Notes: generated by a model from the letters alone, not told the origin. A stretch of 15,478 nucleotides of DNA from Candidatus Methanoperedens sp. (GCA_027460605.1 JAPZAN010000070.1:1-15478), one strand, 5' to 3'; positions 5,147-12,106 are shown, counted from the first letter of the stretch. Translations and numbers: made by a program.

Positions 5147-6484
5147 TCATAAAACCATTTCCTCACCGTTTCTCATGATATGCACCGTGTCTCCGAATAC
5201 GTACCCCGCATCCTCGGCAAGCTCGACGTAATGGGAATGCATTACCATATTTCCGTGTGATGGTATTACCTGTTCAGGGTTTACCATCCTCAAAAGTTCC
5301 CAGTGGTCTTCCTTGGAAGCATGCCCTGAAACATGCACATTTTCATAAAGGCGCGCTCCTGCCATTTTCAATTTTATTTCAAGAGCATGCCTGTTCGCCA
5401 TCGTCATCGGGCTGGGTATGGTGTTCGCTGAAAAAATCACTTTATCTCCGGGCTCAATCCGAAACTGCGTCTCCCCGTTCGCTATCCGTGTCAGGATAGA
5501 ATCGGGTTCACCCTGATGTCCCGTTACAATGGGGAGGTATCTCTTCTTTCCCTCCTGGGATATGCGTTTCAAGGCTTTTTCGACAGCGTTCCTGTTGCCA
5601 TATACTTCAAGATTTTCAGGGAATTTTATGTACTTCATCTTCTCGGCTATTGAAAGATAGCGTTCCATTGAACGCCCGAGAAGTACAGGTATCCTGTCCA
5701 TCTCCTCAGCCGCCTGGATAATTGCATTAATGCGAGCCACGTGGGATGAGAATGTGGTGATTATAACTCCCGATTCCGTTTCTTCAGTTCCGAGAAGCAC
5801 ATCGCGGACAAGGTCTTTTGCTATTTGTTCAGACGGCGTTTTCCCGGAGAGTCCTGAGTTCGTACTCTCGGTAATCATCGCCTTTACACCCTCATTTCCG
5901 AGTTTCCGGAGCCTCTGGAAGTCGGGCGCTTCCTGCAGTGTAGGCGTGCGGTCCAATTTGAAATCGCTGGCATACAGGATTACGCCATCCGGGGTATGGA
6001 TTGCCGCAAATGCCGAATCCACAATGCTGTGCTGTATGCGGACAAATTCAATCTGTATATCCGGCGTTAATTTATATATCCCGCCAAGGCGGAGGGGAAT
6101 CACTTCATTGGTAACCCTGAATTTCTTTTCATCCGATATCTCATGTTTTACAAGTTCTGCAGTATAAGGGGTGGCGATAATAGGCGCTTTGTACCTGTGC
6201 GCCAATTTGGATATTGCCCCGATATGGTCAAGGTGACCGTGGGTGCATACGATAGCCCGGACACTTCCCCCGGCCTCGTTCATGATGGTGTCGTCAGGAA
6301 TAGCCCCCATTTTGATGAGTTCCATTGAGTGCATCTTGTCTATTTCCACATCTTCATGTATCTGCACCCTGTCCAATTGCAGTCCCATGTCAAGTACAAT
6401 TATATCCTTATCAATCCTTACGCCAGTCATGTTCCGGCCCATTTCGTTATAGCCGCCGACTGCAATAATTCCAATTTCTGTCAT
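5147..6484 (-). CDS. rnj: Archaeal RNase J (beta-CASP metallo-beta-lactamase exoribonuclease)
   Basis: This 445-residue protein belongs to the euryarchaeal RNase J family, 5'-3' exoribonucleases that use two zinc ions. The N-terminus MTEIGIIAVGGYNEMGRNMT is typical. The metallo-beta-lactamase motif THGHLDHIG places His82, His84, Asp86 and His87 as metal ligands. Further family landmarks follow: the segment around ASDFKLD, the beta-CASP stretch VIITTFSSH, the VTGHQGEP segment, and near the C-terminus SGHASKEDH and PSHGNMVMH, the last histidines closing the active site. I place the start at ATG 6484 because GGAG at 6493-6496 is correctly spaced to it; an in-frame GTG at 6491-6493 overlaps that site and would add three residues. 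It lies between fni and idsA, an arrangement I recall from Methanosarcina, although RNA decay has no direct link to lipid synthesis. Confidence 0.94.
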   Translation of the reverse strand: MTEIGIIAVGGYNEMGRNMTGVRIDKDIIVLDMGLQLDRVQIHEDVEIDKMHSMELIKMGAIPDDTIMNEAGGSVRAIVCTHGHLDHIGAISKLAHRYKAPIIATPYTAELVKHEISDEKKFRVTNEVIPLRLGGIYKLTPDIQIEFVRIQHSIVDSAFAAIHTPDGVILYASDFKLDRTPTLQEAPDFQRLRKLGNEGVKAMITESTNSGLSGKTPSEQIAKDLVRDVLLGTEETESGVIITTFSSHVARINAIIQAAEEMDRIPVLLGRSMERYLSIAEKMKYIKFPENLEVYGNRNAVEKALKRISQEGKKRYLPIVTGHQGEPDSILTRIANGETQFRIEPGDKVIFSANTIPSPMTMANRHALEIKLKMAGARLYENVHVSGHASKEDHWELLRMVNPEQVIPSHGNMVMHSHYVELAEDAGYVFGDTVHIMRNGEEMVL

Positions 6485-6523
6485 TTGATTCACTCCATAA
6501 TAATAATTCTTTATATTTTACAT

Positions 6524-7630
6524 TTACATTTTATATCTTTTTCTTGCAAATTTAGCAGTTTCAAAGCCTCTCTGCTCTAAAAACTCTCTTGTCCTGCCTG
6601 TAATAACCACAGGCGCATTACCAAGCTCTTCAACATTCTGGCATCCGTTCAGGAACATGGCAACTTTGAGCTCTTCAATAATCATGGCGAGCTTATCGAC
6701 CACATCTTTCTGTCCCTTTAAAGCAGGCGCTACAAGAGGGAGCGCAATACCGCAGAGGGACGCCCCCAGGGCAATGGATTTTGCAGCATCAATGCCTGAA
6801 CGGATGCCGCCCGTTGCGATAACTGGGATGGAGATAGTGGATTCTACAATGCTTACTGCTGTAGGTATTCCCCAGTTCCAGAATTCCTTGCCAAGATGTT
6901 CCGACAATACATCACCGCGTTTTTGCGCCCTGTATGTTTCAACTCCAGCCCAGCTTGTCCCGCCAAGACCGCCGACGTCTATGGCAGCGGCGCCCGCATC
7001 GCATATAGCCAATGCCTGGGAATGAGCTATGCCCGCTCCCGTCTCTTTTACGATTACGGGAACCGAAAGTTCGGTACAGATTTTCTTGATTGCAGCAAGG
7101 CATCCCGATGCATCAATATTGCCTTCGGGCTGTATAGCCTCCTGCAGGAAATTCAAGTGAATTGCCATAGCATCTGCGCCTATCATCTCGACAGCCCGCT
7201 CAAGTCCTTCAATTCCGAACTCGCCAAGCTGGGCTGCGCCCACATTTCCATAGATAAACGCATTGGGAGCTTTATCCCTGACTATCCTGAATGAATCTTC
7301 CATGCTCGGGTCTTCTATTGCTGCCCTCTGGCTGCCCACTCCGATGCCTATGCCAAGCTCCTCAGCCGCGCTTGCAAGGGTGGCATTTACGGATTTGGTG
7401 TCAGGATGCCCGCCCGTCATCGATGCTATCAGGAACGGGGAGCGTAATTTCTTACCCAGGAACTCAGTCTCAAGATTCAGGTTTTTCTTGTTGATTTCGG
7501 GAAGACAGTTATGAACAAGTTCAAGGTCATCAAAACCGCACGCTCTAAGCCCTGTATGACCTCTATGCGCTTCAACGTCTTTTTCAACGCATAATAATAA
7601 ATGTTCAATCTTCCTATCGGATGTCGTCAT
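6524..7630 (-). CDS. fni: Type 2 isopentenyl-diphosphate delta-isomerase (FMN dependent)
   Basis: This 368-residue enzyme interconverts IPP and DMAPP using reduced FMN and magnesium, and is unrelated to the type 1 isomerase. Family motifs appear in order: RKIEHL at the N-terminus, PFLIASMTGG, GIGVGSQRAA, YGNVGAAQ, AIHLNFLQEAIQPEG (with the Gln-Glu pair of the active site), VIVKETGAGI, DVGGLGGTSW, ATGGIRSG and GASLCGIALP, the last ones forming the phosphate grip for FMN in the TIM barrel. The length is typical. The gene starts 34 nt after ipk; the gap holds a strong TATA box whose distance to the ATG (27 nt) suggests that fni can also be transcribed on its own as a leaderless mRNA. Confidence 0.96.
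   Translation of the reverse strand: MTTSDRKIEHLLLCVEKDVEAHRGHTGLRACGFDDLELVHNCLPEINKKNLNLETEFLGKKLRSPFLIASMTGGHPDTKSVNATLASAAEELGIGIGVGSQRAAIEDPSMEDSFRIVRDKAPNAFIYGNVGAAQLGEFGIEGLERAVEMIGADAMAIHLNFLQEAIQPEGNIDASGCLAAIKKICTELSVPVIVKETGAGIAHSQALAICDAGAAAIDVGGLGGTSWAGVETYRAQKRGDVLSEHLGKEFWNWGIPTAVSIVESTISIPVIATGGIRSGIDAAKSIALGASLCGIALPLVAPALKGQKDVVDKLAMIIEELKVAMFLNGCQNVEELGNAPVVITGRTREFLEQRGFETAKFARKRYKM
6529..6538 (-). promoter_or_regulatory. Possible internal promoter before rnj
   Basis: On the minus strand AGATATAAAA overlaps the last codons of fni. Initiation about 25 nt downstream would leave a leader of roughly 20 nt containing the GGAG ribosome-binding site of rnj. A second A/T-rich TATA-like run (6511-6520) lies closer. 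The AT-rich gap makes chance matches likely. Confidence 0.3.
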
Positions 7631-7651
7631 CTAATACCTTTACGTTCGAAC

Positions 7652-7662
7652 TTTTATATATA
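7652..7662 (-). promoter_or_regulatory. Internal leaderless promoter before fni
   Basis: TATATATAAAA on the minus strand starts directly after the ipk stop codon. Its centre is 27 nt upstream of the fni ATG, the spacing at which archaeal transcription would begin on the A of ATG. No good ribosome-binding site lies in the gap, which supports leaderless expression from this element. Confidence 0.6.
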
Positions 7663-7664
7663 AC

Positions 7665-8432
7665 TCATTTGTCTGTTATCAATGTCCCTACATCTTCTCC
7701 ATATAAAAATCTTGAGACGACACCTTTCCTTCCGGCATTGAAAATCCGCGAGCTTATCCCTTTGCCTGCAAGTTCCAGGAGTTCGGATACCTTCCCGAGC
7801 ATTCCGCCGGTCACGTCGGTTGATGTTGAACCCCTGATATTTTTCTTCATATCTGCAAAACTAAGAGGTGTGATTTTTTTTATAACAATGCCATCGGCAT
7901 CCATCACGCCGTCAACATCGCTTCCCGCTCCTATTTTTGAGGCATTTAAAGCAAGTGCTATGTACGGGATTATCCTGTCGCCTGAGAGGACTGCCGCTCC
8001 TTTAATCCTGTCCATTACCACATCACCGTGAATTACAGGTATTATCCCTCTTTCCAGCATCAATTTCACCTGGCTGAGCTGGAATTCAATGAGTTTCCCG
8101 TTTTCAAGGAGGCATGAACTTAACGGGTGAACAGGCAGCGCATGGGCGCCCGCACGATTCAATGACTCCACTACCATCGAATTCAGTGTTTTGACCGAAA
8201 CGTGTGTCAAATACACGCCTTCTGCATCGAATCTTTCGTCAAGTTTGTATTTCATAGCCTGCGGATGACCGAAAGACCCTGCCCCGTGGACGAGTATCAG
8301 GTTTGAACCTGAATCTCGGCTAAACGAGGCAACCTCCTCTGATATCCTGTCGATTTCATCTTTCCTGGCGCTTGATACTGAACCCTTGTCCGTTATCACG
8401 CTTCCCCCTATCTTTAAAATCACAAGGCTCAT
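7665..8432 (-). CDS. ipk: Isopentenyl phosphate kinase
   Basis: This 255-residue amino-acid-kinase-fold enzyme phosphorylates isopentenyl phosphate to IPP with ATP, the last step of the archaeal mevalonate routes. The N-terminal LKIGGSVITDK supplies Lys7 and the phosphate loop. HGAGSFGHPQA carries His56, the counterpart of the catalytic histidine (His60 in the Methanocaldococcus enzyme) that separates this family from other amino acid kinases. Other family segments are VIHGDVVMD, LSGDRIIPYIA, GAGSDVDGVMD and DVTGGMLGK. The ATG at 8432 overlaps the mvk stop by four bases (ATGA), indicating translational coupling. With mvk next door and no phosphomevalonate or diphosphomevalonate decarboxylase gene in the window, the intermediate steps must be encoded elsewhere. 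Confidence 0.95.
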   Translation of the reverse strand: MSLVILKIGGSVITDKGSVSSARKDEIDRISEEVASFSRDSGSNLILVHGAGSFGHPQAMKYKLDERFDAEGVYLTHVSVKTLNSMVVESLNRAGAHALPVHPLSSCLLENGKLIEFQLSQVKLMLERGIIPVIHGDVVMDRIKGAAVLSGDRIIPYIALALNASKIGAGSDVDGVMDADGIVIKKITPLSFADMKKNIRGSTSTDVTGGMLGKVSELLELAGKGISSRIFNAGRKGVVSRFLYGEDVGTLITDK

Positions 8433-9328
8433 TCCTGAATTACCCCCTCAGGAGTAGCCCTGGTAATTATTGCTTTCCCGCCTGCTTTTTCTATGGCTTC
8501 TGCCACTTCACGGGGTGAATCCGAAAGGGCAACCATACAGCCGCCGCCGCCTGCGCCTGTGAGTTTTGCCCCATACGCCCCAGCGTTCCTTGCAGCATAA
8601 ACAAGGGCTGATAATTCCATTGTGCTCACGCCAAGGGCATCAAGCAGCCCGTGATTCACGTTCATGAGTTTGCCAAGCGAAGCATAATTTTTCTGGGAAA
8701 CCATGAGTTCACCCTGTCCTGCAAAGGAACCGATTGTTTTGATTATCGGGTTTATGATATCGGGATGTTCTTCCCTGAGCCGGGCGACCTGCTGCACGAG
8801 TTTTGCTGTTTTCTTGGGGGATGCGCCTTTATTCGTGTTGCCGATTACTATGCCGCAGTCAAGGAGTTCAAGTTTCTTTCGCGAAGGTATCTCCACCACC
8901 CCGCCAAATGTCGAGACAAATGTATCGGTTGGGCTTGCCGCTCCCTGCACTTCCTTTTCTATTTCATGTCCCATTTTTGCAAGTTCTTCTTTTTCATATC
9001 CGAACCCGAATTCGATATTGATGGCGGATAGCGTTGCTATGGTGACGGCTGCGGATGAGCCGAGTCCCGAGCCTACGGGGATTTCCGAGGATATTTCTAT
9101 AAAGACGCTGGGAGAGCCCAGTTTCCGTATGGCTGAGGAGACATAAGGATGAATATCAAAATCAAGTTTTGTTGTACCGATATCAGAGGAGATGGTTATC
9201 TCATTGGATTTCTTTGCGAGAACGCGGGTTCGAAGCTCGACTGCGCATGCGATAGCCGGCTCGCCATATACCACGGCATGCTCGCCAAAAAGGTATATCT
9301 TGCCCGGGGCCGAGCAGGTAGTGGTCAT
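8429..9328 (-). CDS. mvk: Mevalonate kinase
   Basis: This 299-residue GHMP kinase phosphorylates mevalonate to 5-phosphomevalonate. The three GHMP motifs are clear: APGKIYLFGEHAVVYGEPAI at the N-terminus, EIPVGSGLGSSAAVTIATL (ATP-binding loop) and KLTGAGGGGCMVAL near the C-terminus; SPTDTFVSTFGG carries the probable catalytic Asp. The start is ATG at 9328: GGAG at 9338-9341 is well spaced and a TATA box lies at 9360-9371. A GTG at 9349 is in frame and would add seven residues, but it lies upstream of the ribosome-binding site and close to the expected transcription start. It is the first gene of the lipid cluster and overlaps ipk by four bases. Confidence 0.95.
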   Translation of the reverse strand: MTTTCSAPGKIYLFGEHAVVYGEPAIACAVELRTRVLAKKSNEITISSDIGTTKLDFDIHPYVSSAIRKLGSPSVFIEISSEIPVGSGLGSSAAVTIATLSAINIEFGFGYEKEELAKMGHEIEKEVQGAASPTDTFVSTFGGVVEIPSRKKLELLDCGIVIGNTNKGASPKKTAKLVQQVARLREEHPDIINPIIKTIGSFAGQGELMVSQKNYASLGKLMNVNHGLLDALGVSTMELSALVYAARNAGAYGAKLTGAGGGGCMVALSDSPREVAEAIEKAGGKAIITRATPEGVIQE

Positions 9329-9359
9329 TCGATAATTCTCCAGCACCACAGATGCGATG

Positions 9360-9371
9360 GATAAATATAAG
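9360..9371 (-). promoter_or_regulatory. TATA box for the mvk-led isoprenoid operon
   Basis: The minus strand reads CTTATATTTATC, with its centre about 38 nt before the mvk ATG. Initiation about 26 nt downstream would give a leader of about 12 nt that begins at the GGAG ribosome-binding site. It is the best promoter candidate for the whole lipid cluster. Confidence 0.6.
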
Positions 9372-9446
9372 GATTGCCCGATTTCGCATCCATATCCAGC
9401 TTAGAAGGACGTAATTGTAATTATTTACATGAAGCACAGGAACTTT

Positions 9447-10091
9447 CTATAATCGCCGTACATGCACAGCCTCCCCATCACACACAAAAACATCTCCCTC
9501 ATATCCGCGCGGCAGCATCCGCAAGTTAGCGAAACTCAGCTTATCCCCAAGCTGCGCCATGATGCTGATATAACTCCGAAGCTTCTTCATCTCATACCGT
9601 TTCAGCATCACCGCCATCTCCACGGCTCTCTCCTTCACTATTCTATTCCCCAGCCCCTCGCAGTGCATCACTTCCACGCCCCGCTCGCCCATAAAAAAAG
9701 GATAACACCTGCAAATCATGGGACGAAATTCGTATACCGTGCAAGCGCCACCACTGTAAAAAATGCACTCTCCGGCATCATTTCTCCGCAGTATCCACCC
9801 GATTGCATATATGCTATCACCGTCGGATAAGCATGAATAAATATCTGGCTGCACCACATCATCCCACTTCATTCCTGTTCCTTTCATTATGCGCCTGACG
9901 TCATCGGGAAAAATCGAAATCGCATTAGAGGGACGCAAAATATCCTTCGTAATCCTGATGCTGAAATTCTCACGGCAGCACCAGCCGCAGCGCGCGCATG
10001 AAAAGCCGGATTTCAGGATATCCGGGACATAGCCTTGCGAATGTGCATGGATGAGGCTTTCTACTCTTCCCCGGAGAGAGACGATGTCCAT
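9447..10091 (-). CDS. YkgJ-like cysteine-cluster protein (putative zinc or iron-sulfur binding)
   Basis: This 214-residue protein has the pattern of the YkgJ/UPF0153 family: CARCGWCC (Cys32, 35, 38, 39) followed far downstream by GECIFYSGGACTVYEFRPMICRCYPF (Cys109, 117, 127, 129; quoted here only for the motif positions). The clustered cysteines suggest a bound metal or Fe-S centre, but no member has a firmly established role that I can apply here. The C-terminal third is helical and basic. I chose the ATG at 10091 because a TATA box at 10113-10122 is centred 27 nt upstream, ideal for a leaderless start, and the family begins shortly before the cysteine motif; an ATG at 10145 is upstream of that promoter and unlikely. 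It is divergent from sod and 118 nt upstream of mvk. Confidence 0.82.
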   Translation of the reverse strand: MDIVSLRGRVESLIHAHSQGYVPDILKSGFSCARCGWCCRENFSIRITKDILRPSNAISIFPDDVRRIMKGTGMKWDDVVQPDIYSCLSDGDSIYAIGWILRRNDAGECIFYSGGACTVYEFRPMICRCYPFFMGERGVEVMHCEGLGNRIVKERAVEMAVMLKRYEMKKLRSYISIMAQLGDKLSFANLRMLPRGYEGDVFVCDGEAVHVRRL

Positions 10092-10112
10092 GAATAAACA
10101 TCGTATCGGGAG

Positions 10113-10122
10113 GGATATAAAG
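10113..10122 (-). promoter_or_regulatory. TATA box of the YkgJ-like gene (leaderless)
   Basis: CTTTATATCC on the minus strand is centred 27 nt before the ATG at 10091. The short region between contains no purine-rich ribosome-binding site. This element decides the start codon of the gene. Confidence 0.6.
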
Positions 10123-10153
10123 TCTTTTGACTCTTCAAACTTCAAACTGCAAT

Positions 10154-10163
10154 ATTATTAAAT
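10154..10163 (+). promoter_or_regulatory. Putative TATA box of sod
   Basis: The A/T-rich TTATTAAATA lies about 42 nt upstream of the sod ATG. Initiation about 26 nt downstream would leave a short leader carrying the GGTG ribosome-binding site at 10189-10192. It stands back to back with the promoter of the YkgJ-like gene. Confidence 0.45.
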
Positions 10164-10200
10164 ATGAAAAGGTTGAATGTAGTTATAGGGTGTGATTATT

Positions 10201-10791
10201 ATGGCATACGAAGCAAAGAATTTCGAGAGCCTGTTGGGAACGAAAGGGCTCAGCGATACGCTGTTGAAAAACCATTTTACGTTATACCAGGGCTACGTGA
10301 CAAATACGAATAAAGTTGCGGATGCGCTTGGCGCGATGGCAAAAGAAGGGAAGACCGCAACTCCTGAATATGCAGAACTCAGGCGCAGATTCGGGTGGGA
10401 GTGGAACGGCATGAGATTGCATGAATTCTATTTCGGGAATATGGTAAAAGGCGGGAAACCAATCGATAAGAATACGAATTTATACAAGAAAATTGTCGCT
10501 GATTTTGGGTCATATGAAAACTGGGAAAAGGATTTCAGGGCGACCGGAGCCATGCGCGGCATCGGCTGGGTTATATTATATTATGACTTTCATGACGAAC
10601 GGCTCTTTAATACCTGGATAAATGAGCATGATGCGGGTCATCTTTGCGGCGCCAGCCCCATGCTGGTCATGGACGTCTTCGAACATGCCTATATGGTTGA
10701 TTACGGGCTTAAAAAAGCAGATTATATAGAGGCATTTTTCAAGACAATCGACTGGACAATCGATCCGAAATTCGATTCCATGCTGGGGTGA
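10201..10791 (+). CDS. sod: Fe/Mn-family superoxide dismutase, atypical subgroup
   Basis: This 196-residue protein converts superoxide to oxygen and hydrogen peroxide in the cytoplasm. The four metal ligands are recognisable: His25 (NHFTLYQGYV), His74 (LHEFYFGN), Asp158 and His162 (MDVFEHAYMVDYG). It departs from textbook enzymes: the usual HxxxHHxxYV is shortened by one residue and lacks the second pair of His, the Trp of DVWEHAY is Phe, and the outer-sphere Gln is absent, with Gly70 at the FeSOD Gln69 position and His143 at the MnSOD Gln146 position. The ATG at 10201 follows GGTG; an in-frame GTG at 10192 overlaps that site and is rejected. A zinc-ribbon gene follows after only 6 nt, so the two are probably co-transcribed. 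Metal preference cannot be read from the sequence. Confidence 0.92.
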   Translation: MAYEAKNFESLLGTKGLSDTLLKNHFTLYQGYVTNTNKVADALGAMAKEGKTATPEYAELRRRFGWEWNGMRLHEFYFGNMVKGGKPIDKNTNLYKKIVADFGSYENWEKDFRATGAMRGIGWVILYYDFHDERLFNTWINEHDAGHLCGASPMLVMDVFEHAYMVDYGLKKADYIEAFFKTIDWTIDPKFDSMLG

Positions 10792-10797
10792 AATAAT

Positions 10798-11028
10798 ATG
10801 GTGGAGTGGGATACTTCATTTAAGCGGCAAGCCGTACGTTCATGCAAGAGCTGCGGCATGCCCATGAAAAAGCCGGAGGATTTCGGGACAAACGTTTTTG
10901 GAGGCAAAAACAAGGAATACTGCCAGTATTGTTTCCAGAACTTTGGTTACAACTACCTCATTCCCGCAAATATTACACCTGTACTTCTCGCCAGCTTTTT
11001 CTACGCCCATGATTTAACCTCCTTGTAA
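10798..11028 (+). CDS. Small zinc-ribbon protein with a replaced C-terminus
   Basis: Residues 16-47 match a putative zinc-ribbon family: CKSCGMPM, then KPEDFGTN, then GGKNKEYCQYCFQ, with Cys16, Cys19, Cys42 and Cys45 all present as likely zinc ligands. In this family the last Cys is normally followed by QNGxFT and a helical tail. Here, from about residue 48, the sequence becomes an unrelated 29-residue extension up to the stop. That extension is the antisense reading of a desulforedoxin-like gene start on the other strand (10939-11010), so the native C-terminus seems to have been lost in a rearrangement near base 10938. The gene follows sod by 6 nt. The knuckle could still bind zinc, but whether the protein is functional is open. 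Confidence 0.75.
   Translation: MVEWDTSFKRQAVRSCKSCGMPMKKPEDFGTNVFGGKNKEYCQYCFQNFGYNYLIPANITPVLLASFFYAHDLTSL
10939..11010 (-). pseudogene. Truncated 5' end of a desulforedoxin/desulfoferrodoxin-like gene
   Basis: On the minus strand an ATG at 11010 follows a perfect AGGAGGT ribosome-binding site (11018-11024) and opens with MGVEKAGEKYRCNICGNEVV, closely resembling the N-terminal FeS4 (desulforedoxin) domain of desulfoferrodoxins, where two Cys of CxxCGN bind iron. The expected continuation, a glycine-rich turn and CCG with the other two Cys, is missing. From about residue 25 the frame reads the antisense of the zinc-ribbon gene and stops at 10840 after 56 residues. Such proteins act in superoxide reduction or electron transfer, in keeping with the neighbouring sod. 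The intact promoter, ribosome-binding site and first 24 codons joined to another gene in inverted orientation point to an inversion or deletion junction. Confidence 0.65.
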
Positions 11029-11051
11029 TACTTATCCGATAAGATATATAA
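11018..11051 (-). promoter_or_regulatory. Promoter and ribosome-binding site of the truncated desulforedoxin-like gene
   Basis: TTATATAT on the minus strand (11044-11051) precedes AGGAGGT (11018-11024), which is spaced 7 nt from the ATG at 11010. The elements look functional although the gene is not; if active they would make an RNA antisense to the zinc-ribbon and possibly the sod transcript. Confidence 0.55.
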
Positions 11052-11104
11052 TCTTTAGTCATAAAACTACCATAACAAGATAAAAGAGTGTAAATGAGTG
11101 CAAA

Positions 11105-11710
11105 ATGAACGTCATTTTAAACTTTATATTGTATTTCCTGATTTTCGCCATAATCCACAGCGCTCTTGCCTCCGAATATATCAAAAACAAAGCCCAAAGG
11201 CTTCTCGGGGAAAGGTTTCGGTTCTACAGGATTATATACACGCTCATCAGCATTCCCGCATTTGCTCCCGCTTTCCTTGTATGGTTAGAATATTCCGATT
11301 CGACCCCGCCTGTTTATAGCATTCCCCACTGGGCATATCCTTTAATTATCACGGTCAGGGTTCTTGCCCTGGGAATATTTGCGTATGCCTCATACCAGAC
11401 CGATATCCTCGGTTTCACAGGACTAAAACAAACACATGAAAAAAGCATCCTGATAACAAACGGCGCCTACGGGATAGTCCGCCACCCGCTTTATGCATCG
11501 GGTATGCTCCTCCTGATTACAAAAATGGAGATGACACAGCTTGATTTAATCGCAGAGCTGCTTGTTTTTATTTACCTGATAATAGGGGCGTACATCGAGG
11601 AAAGAAGACTTGTTTCCATTTTCGGGGACGAATACCAGAAATACCGTCAGCAGGTATCCATGTTTATTCCTGTAAAATGGATAGAGAAACAGGCAGCGAA
11701 ATTATTATAA
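11105..11710 (+). CDS. Isoprenylcysteine carboxyl methyltransferase-like (NnrU/PEMT superfamily) membrane protein
   Basis: This 201-residue integral membrane protein has hydrophobic segments at about residues 2-22, 42-60, 78-96, 130-140 and 148-164. The C-terminal half carries the hallmark of the ICMT/PEMT-like methyltransferases: GAYGIVRHPLYASG (120-133), then, after a helix, GAYIEERRLVSIFGDEYQKYR (161-181, quoted as a motif span with Glu165, Glu166, Arg167) which binds S-adenosylmethionine in the family. Members methylate lipids or protein C-termini, or have unknown substrates, so I do not assign one. No ribosome-binding site is obvious before ATG 11105. It is followed after 24 nt by a small membrane protein gene on the same strand. 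The length is normal and it is intact. Confidence 0.82.
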   Translation: MNVILNFILYFLIFAIIHSALASEYIKNKAQRLLGERFRFYRIIYTLISIPAFAPAFLVWLEYSDSTPPVYSIPHWAYPLIITVRVLALGIFAYASYQTDILGFTGLKQTHEKSILITNGAYGIVRHPLYASGMLLLITKMEMTQLDLIAELLVFIYLIIGAYIEERRLVSIFGDEYQKYRQQVSMFIPVKWIEKQAAKLL

Positions 11711-11711
11711 A
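11704..11711 (+). promoter_or_regulatory. Putative TATA box of the 123-residue membrane protein gene
   Basis: ATTATAAA overlaps the stop codon of the upstream methyltransferase gene and is centred about 28 nt before the ATG at 11735, consistent with a leaderless transcript. The GGAGGTG downstream of that ATG (11750-11756) has no in-frame start behind it and is taken as coding sequence. Confidence 0.4.
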
Positions 11712-11734
11712 CGAATAAAACTTAACCATTCCTC

Positions 11735-12106
11735 ATGGATAGATTGCTTGGAGGTGTAATTGATGATTATACCTTATATAAAATTATTGAAGGGCTTATC
11801 ACAATACTTTCCCTGGTAATGATTTATCTTGGTATTCAAATAGCTCTGACATGGAAATTCTTAAAAAAGGACGGGGCGAGTCCCGGCGATATTATTGCAC
11901 AACATGAGAGTTTTTTCAGAAGCAGCATATTCATTTTCATTGCAGGACTTTTCATGCTTATCCATGAATTTTTTGAAGGTCTTGAGAAAGATGCGCCGGA
12001 TTATACAACTTATGAAATGTTTGAACTGATAGCACTTTTGGGATTGGTACTATTCTTCTATGAGTGGAATAATATATTGAAAAAACTGAAAAAAAGAGAT
12101 GCCTAA
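11735..12106 (+). CDS. Small membrane protein of unknown function, three predicted helices
   Basis: I do not recognise this 123-residue protein. Hydrophobic stretches at about residues 17-42, 61-78 and 94-112 suggest three transmembrane helices, with charged loops (KKDGASPGD, EGLEKDAPD) and a strongly basic C-terminus (KKLKKRDA). A His and two Glu in and just after the second helix (IHEFFEGLE) could bind a ligand or metal, but this is only a visual impression. The start is ATG at 11735, supported by a TATA box about 28 nt upstream. It follows the methyltransferase-like gene on the same strand, and its stop overlaps the smc stop tail to tail by four bases. Codon use and hydrophobic pattern look like a real gene. 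Confidence 0.7.
   Translation: MDRLLGGVIDDYTLYKIIEGLITILSLVMIYLGIQIALTWKFLKKDGASPGDIIAQHESFFRSSIFIFIAGLFMLIHEFFEGLEKDAPDYTTYEMFELIALLGLVLFFYEWNNILKKLKKRDA

Noticed and set aside
8651..9146. Plus-strand frames opposite mvk
   Set aside because: They are shadows of the GHMP kinase on the other strand without start signals or motifs.
9329..9349. Upstream GTG start for mvk
   Set aside because: It lies upstream of the GGAG ribosome-binding site and adds residues absent from typical mevalonate kinases.
10092..10145. Longer N-terminus for the YkgJ-like protein
   Set aside because: The TATA box at 10113-10122 would lie inside the coding region, and the spacing to ATG 10091 fits a leaderless start.
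10840..11010. 56-residue minus-strand frame as a complete small gene
   Set aside because: Only the first 24 codons resemble a desulforedoxin domain; the rest is the antisense of the zinc-ribbon gene, so it is listed as a truncated gene.
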